NCBI GenBank assembly: GCA_021399435.1 | Contig: JAJTUP010000098.1 | Location: 146,341-210,340, forward strand | From: Diaporthe sp. PMI_573 | Taxonomy: Eukaryota > Ascomycota > Sordariomycetes > Diaporthales > Diaporthaceae | Reading direction: 5' to 3' | DNA length: 64,000 bases | Part shown: one piece after another, positions 62,836-64,000 of the stretch | Layout of the letters: every line of letters begins with the position of its first letter | Position numbering within the stretch: the stretch's first letter is position 1 | Position numbers and translations under genes: made by a program | The notes under the pieces: model-generated | What the model was told of the DNA's origin: nothing | Database searches by the model: none | Seen by the model: the letters and a program-made list of their open reading frames with translations, nothing else

Positions 62836-64000
62836 TCAAGAAACTCCAACAAAATTGTTCAGGTTCTCTGAGAACGCTGTAATAGTGTGACAAAGCGAGT
62901 CAAATATCTCCTGCGCAAAGCCCGCGTCTATGTCTCCGTCTCGAGCGTAGAGCAAGCAGATCTCGGTACTGTTCGCATCTTGAGGCGTAGTGACGACACT
63001 GAAGTCCGCGGTGTCCTCTTGCGAGGCTATCGAACCAACATGGTACGTGTTTCCCCCGATTTCCAGAGTAGCCGTCTGAGGCATGCTCTGGTGTTGGACA
63101 ACGGTGGAAAAGCCATTTACTCCATCATCATCCCAGTCGGTGCACTTATCGATGATCTCCATGAAGCCGAGTGACTCGTACGCCATGTTGTCCACCTGTT
63201 GATTCTGGATGTGTCGGAGGAGATGTAGCACGGTCCAAGAGGGTTGGTGACAGACGCGTACAGGAACCACATTCAGGCAAGGACCGACGACAGATTCAAT
63301 GCCTACCACGCTGCCTACGTTGCGCCCGCTGATGAGGTGGCCAAAGACAACGTCCGTCTTGCCCGTGGCCTTTGCCAAGACCGTCGACCAAGCAGCCTTG
63401 ACGACAGTAGCGGTGGTAATGTTGAATGACGCGAGCGAGGGTGTAGACACGACAGTCTTCAAGACTTGAGTAGGAGACGTGTGTAGCAAACTGCGTTGTC
63501 GTGGGATAATGTGTGTCGGAATGGAATCCTTGAGGAGCGCTTTCCAGTACGCGTAATGGTCCAGAGTAATCTTACCCAACGCCCCACGAATATAAGCGGC
63601 ATACGAAGGCGTGGGAAGGATAGGTTCTCCCTCATAGCAAGCCTTCAATGCTTCAAGGATAGCTGGAAAGCAGACACCGTCATACTGAGCATGAGATATT
63701 TTGATGAAGATTCGGTGTCGTAGCGACGACTTTTGCCGCGCCACGACGAATCGGAGGGAGGGTTGCTCAGGTTTCGAGCCTTCATATCGATGGATAGACC
63801 AAATCTCTGATGTGAACTGCTCGATATCGTCGACATCGTGGACAGTTAATTGGGGTTGCAACTGGCGGAGGATAACCTGCAAGTATCTTTCCTGGTGGGG
63901 GACAAAGACAGTGCGCAACACGTCGTAACAGGCCATGACATTCGTGATACTTTCTTGCAGTAAGCCAGTGTCAAGCGGGCCTGTGGAATCCAGGTGGAAG
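62836..64000 (-). CDS. Nonribosomal peptide synthetase, terminal condensation domain (5' part beyond window)
   Basis: The minus frame enters from the window end and stops at 62836-62838. It contains GLLQESITNVMACYDVLRTV, then the catalytic motif ISHAQYDGVCF (fungal terminal CT-type S-H-x3-D-x variant of HHxxxDG), YAAYIRGALGKI, DVVFGHLISGRNV then GPCLNVVPVRV (C-domain motif 5), and a C-terminal NFVGVS. It corresponds to most of one condensation domain lying at the very C-terminus of the protein, the position where fungal NRPSs cyclise and release the peptide; HAQYDG is common in siderophore-type synthetases. Adenylation and carrier domains must lie outside the window. Intact so far; a RIP-degraded transposon ends 157 bp after its stop. 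Confidence 0.88.
   Translation of the reverse strand, partial: FHLDSTGPLDTGLLQESITNVMACYDVLRTVFVPHQERYLQVILRQLQPQLTVHDVDDIEQFTSEIWSIHRYEGSKPEQPSLRFVVARQKSSLRHRIFIKISHAQYDGVCFPAILEALKACYEGEPILPTPSYAAYIRGALGKITLDHYAYWKALLKDSIPTHIIPRQRSLLHTSPTQVLKTVVSTPSLASFNITTATVVKAAWSTVLAKATGKTDVVFGHLISGRNVGSVVGIESVVGPCLNVVPVRVCHQPSWTVLHLLRHIQNQQVDNMAYESLGFMEIIDKCTDWDDDGVNGFSTVVQHQSMPQTATLEIGGNTYHVGSIASQEDTADFSVVTTPQDANSTEICLLYARDGDIDAGFAQEIFDSLCHTITAFSENLNNFVGVS

Overview
The window looks like a transposon-rich accessory segment from a filamentous ascomycete (Pezizomycotina). Short 47-182 bp GT-AG introns with CTAAC/CTGAC branch sites are present. So are fungal families (fungal-type NRPS terminal condensation domain, DUF3638/DUF3645 giant protein, fungal HNH nuclease, APH-fold kinase, BCS1, tyrosinase), Tad-type LINE, chromovirus, pogo/Fot and hAT elements, and decay patterns resembling repeat-induced point mutation (RIP). 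I cannot name the species.

Layout. 1-2.0 kb: nested hAT remnants, a solo pogo terminal repeat and a 100-bp dispersed repeat. 3.0-8.65 kb: a Ty3/gypsy chromovirus with intact gag and pol joined by a probable -1 frameshift signal; its 3' LTR abuts a copia-type gag fragment. 9.5-11.2 kb: a TATA-driven gene with a retropepsin-like motif and a broken ankyrin gene. 11.5-19.5 kb: a decayed DUF3638/DUF3645 gene interrupted by a solo LTR. 20.1-21.1 kb: HNH nuclease-like gene. 21.1-25.7 kb: pogo and hAT scraps, a second copy of the same solo LTR, and a nearly complete hAT element next to a decapitated BCS1-type ATPase. 26-31 kb: diverged duplicated small genes with conserved TATA boxes, BAH and hypothetical fragments, and a cysteine-rich secreted protein. 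33-38 kb: C2H2 factor, LINE ORF1, APH-like kinase and a 50-aa Cys4 protein. 38-45.4 kb: foldback repeat, hAT copy carrying an intact TA-flanked pogo element, a tandem repeat, and a second pogo copy fused to a 14-3-3 fragment. 47-53 kb: hypothetical protein, Tc1 relic, an intact RING-H2 E3 ligase and a tyrosinase pseudogene with RIP-type stops. 53.3-55.6 kb: intact Fot-like element. 56.5-57.9 kb: BTB-like gene. 59-62.7 kb: hAT scrap and a RIP-degraded relative of the Fot-like element. 62.8-64 kb: 3' end of an NRPS gene leaving the window.

The apparently functional host genes (RING E3, BTB, C2H2, APH-like, HNH, NRPS end, small secreted protein) are islands between mobile DNA. The mobile DNA can be ordered in time: hAT-1 before pogo insertion; DUF3638 gene before LTR insertion; the Fot relative RIP-mutated while the intact copy is clean. 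I see no CRISPR, operon or prokaryotic features. The most interesting material is the frameshift cassette, the insertions datable by comparison with an empty site, and the duplicated small-gene families with conserved promoters.
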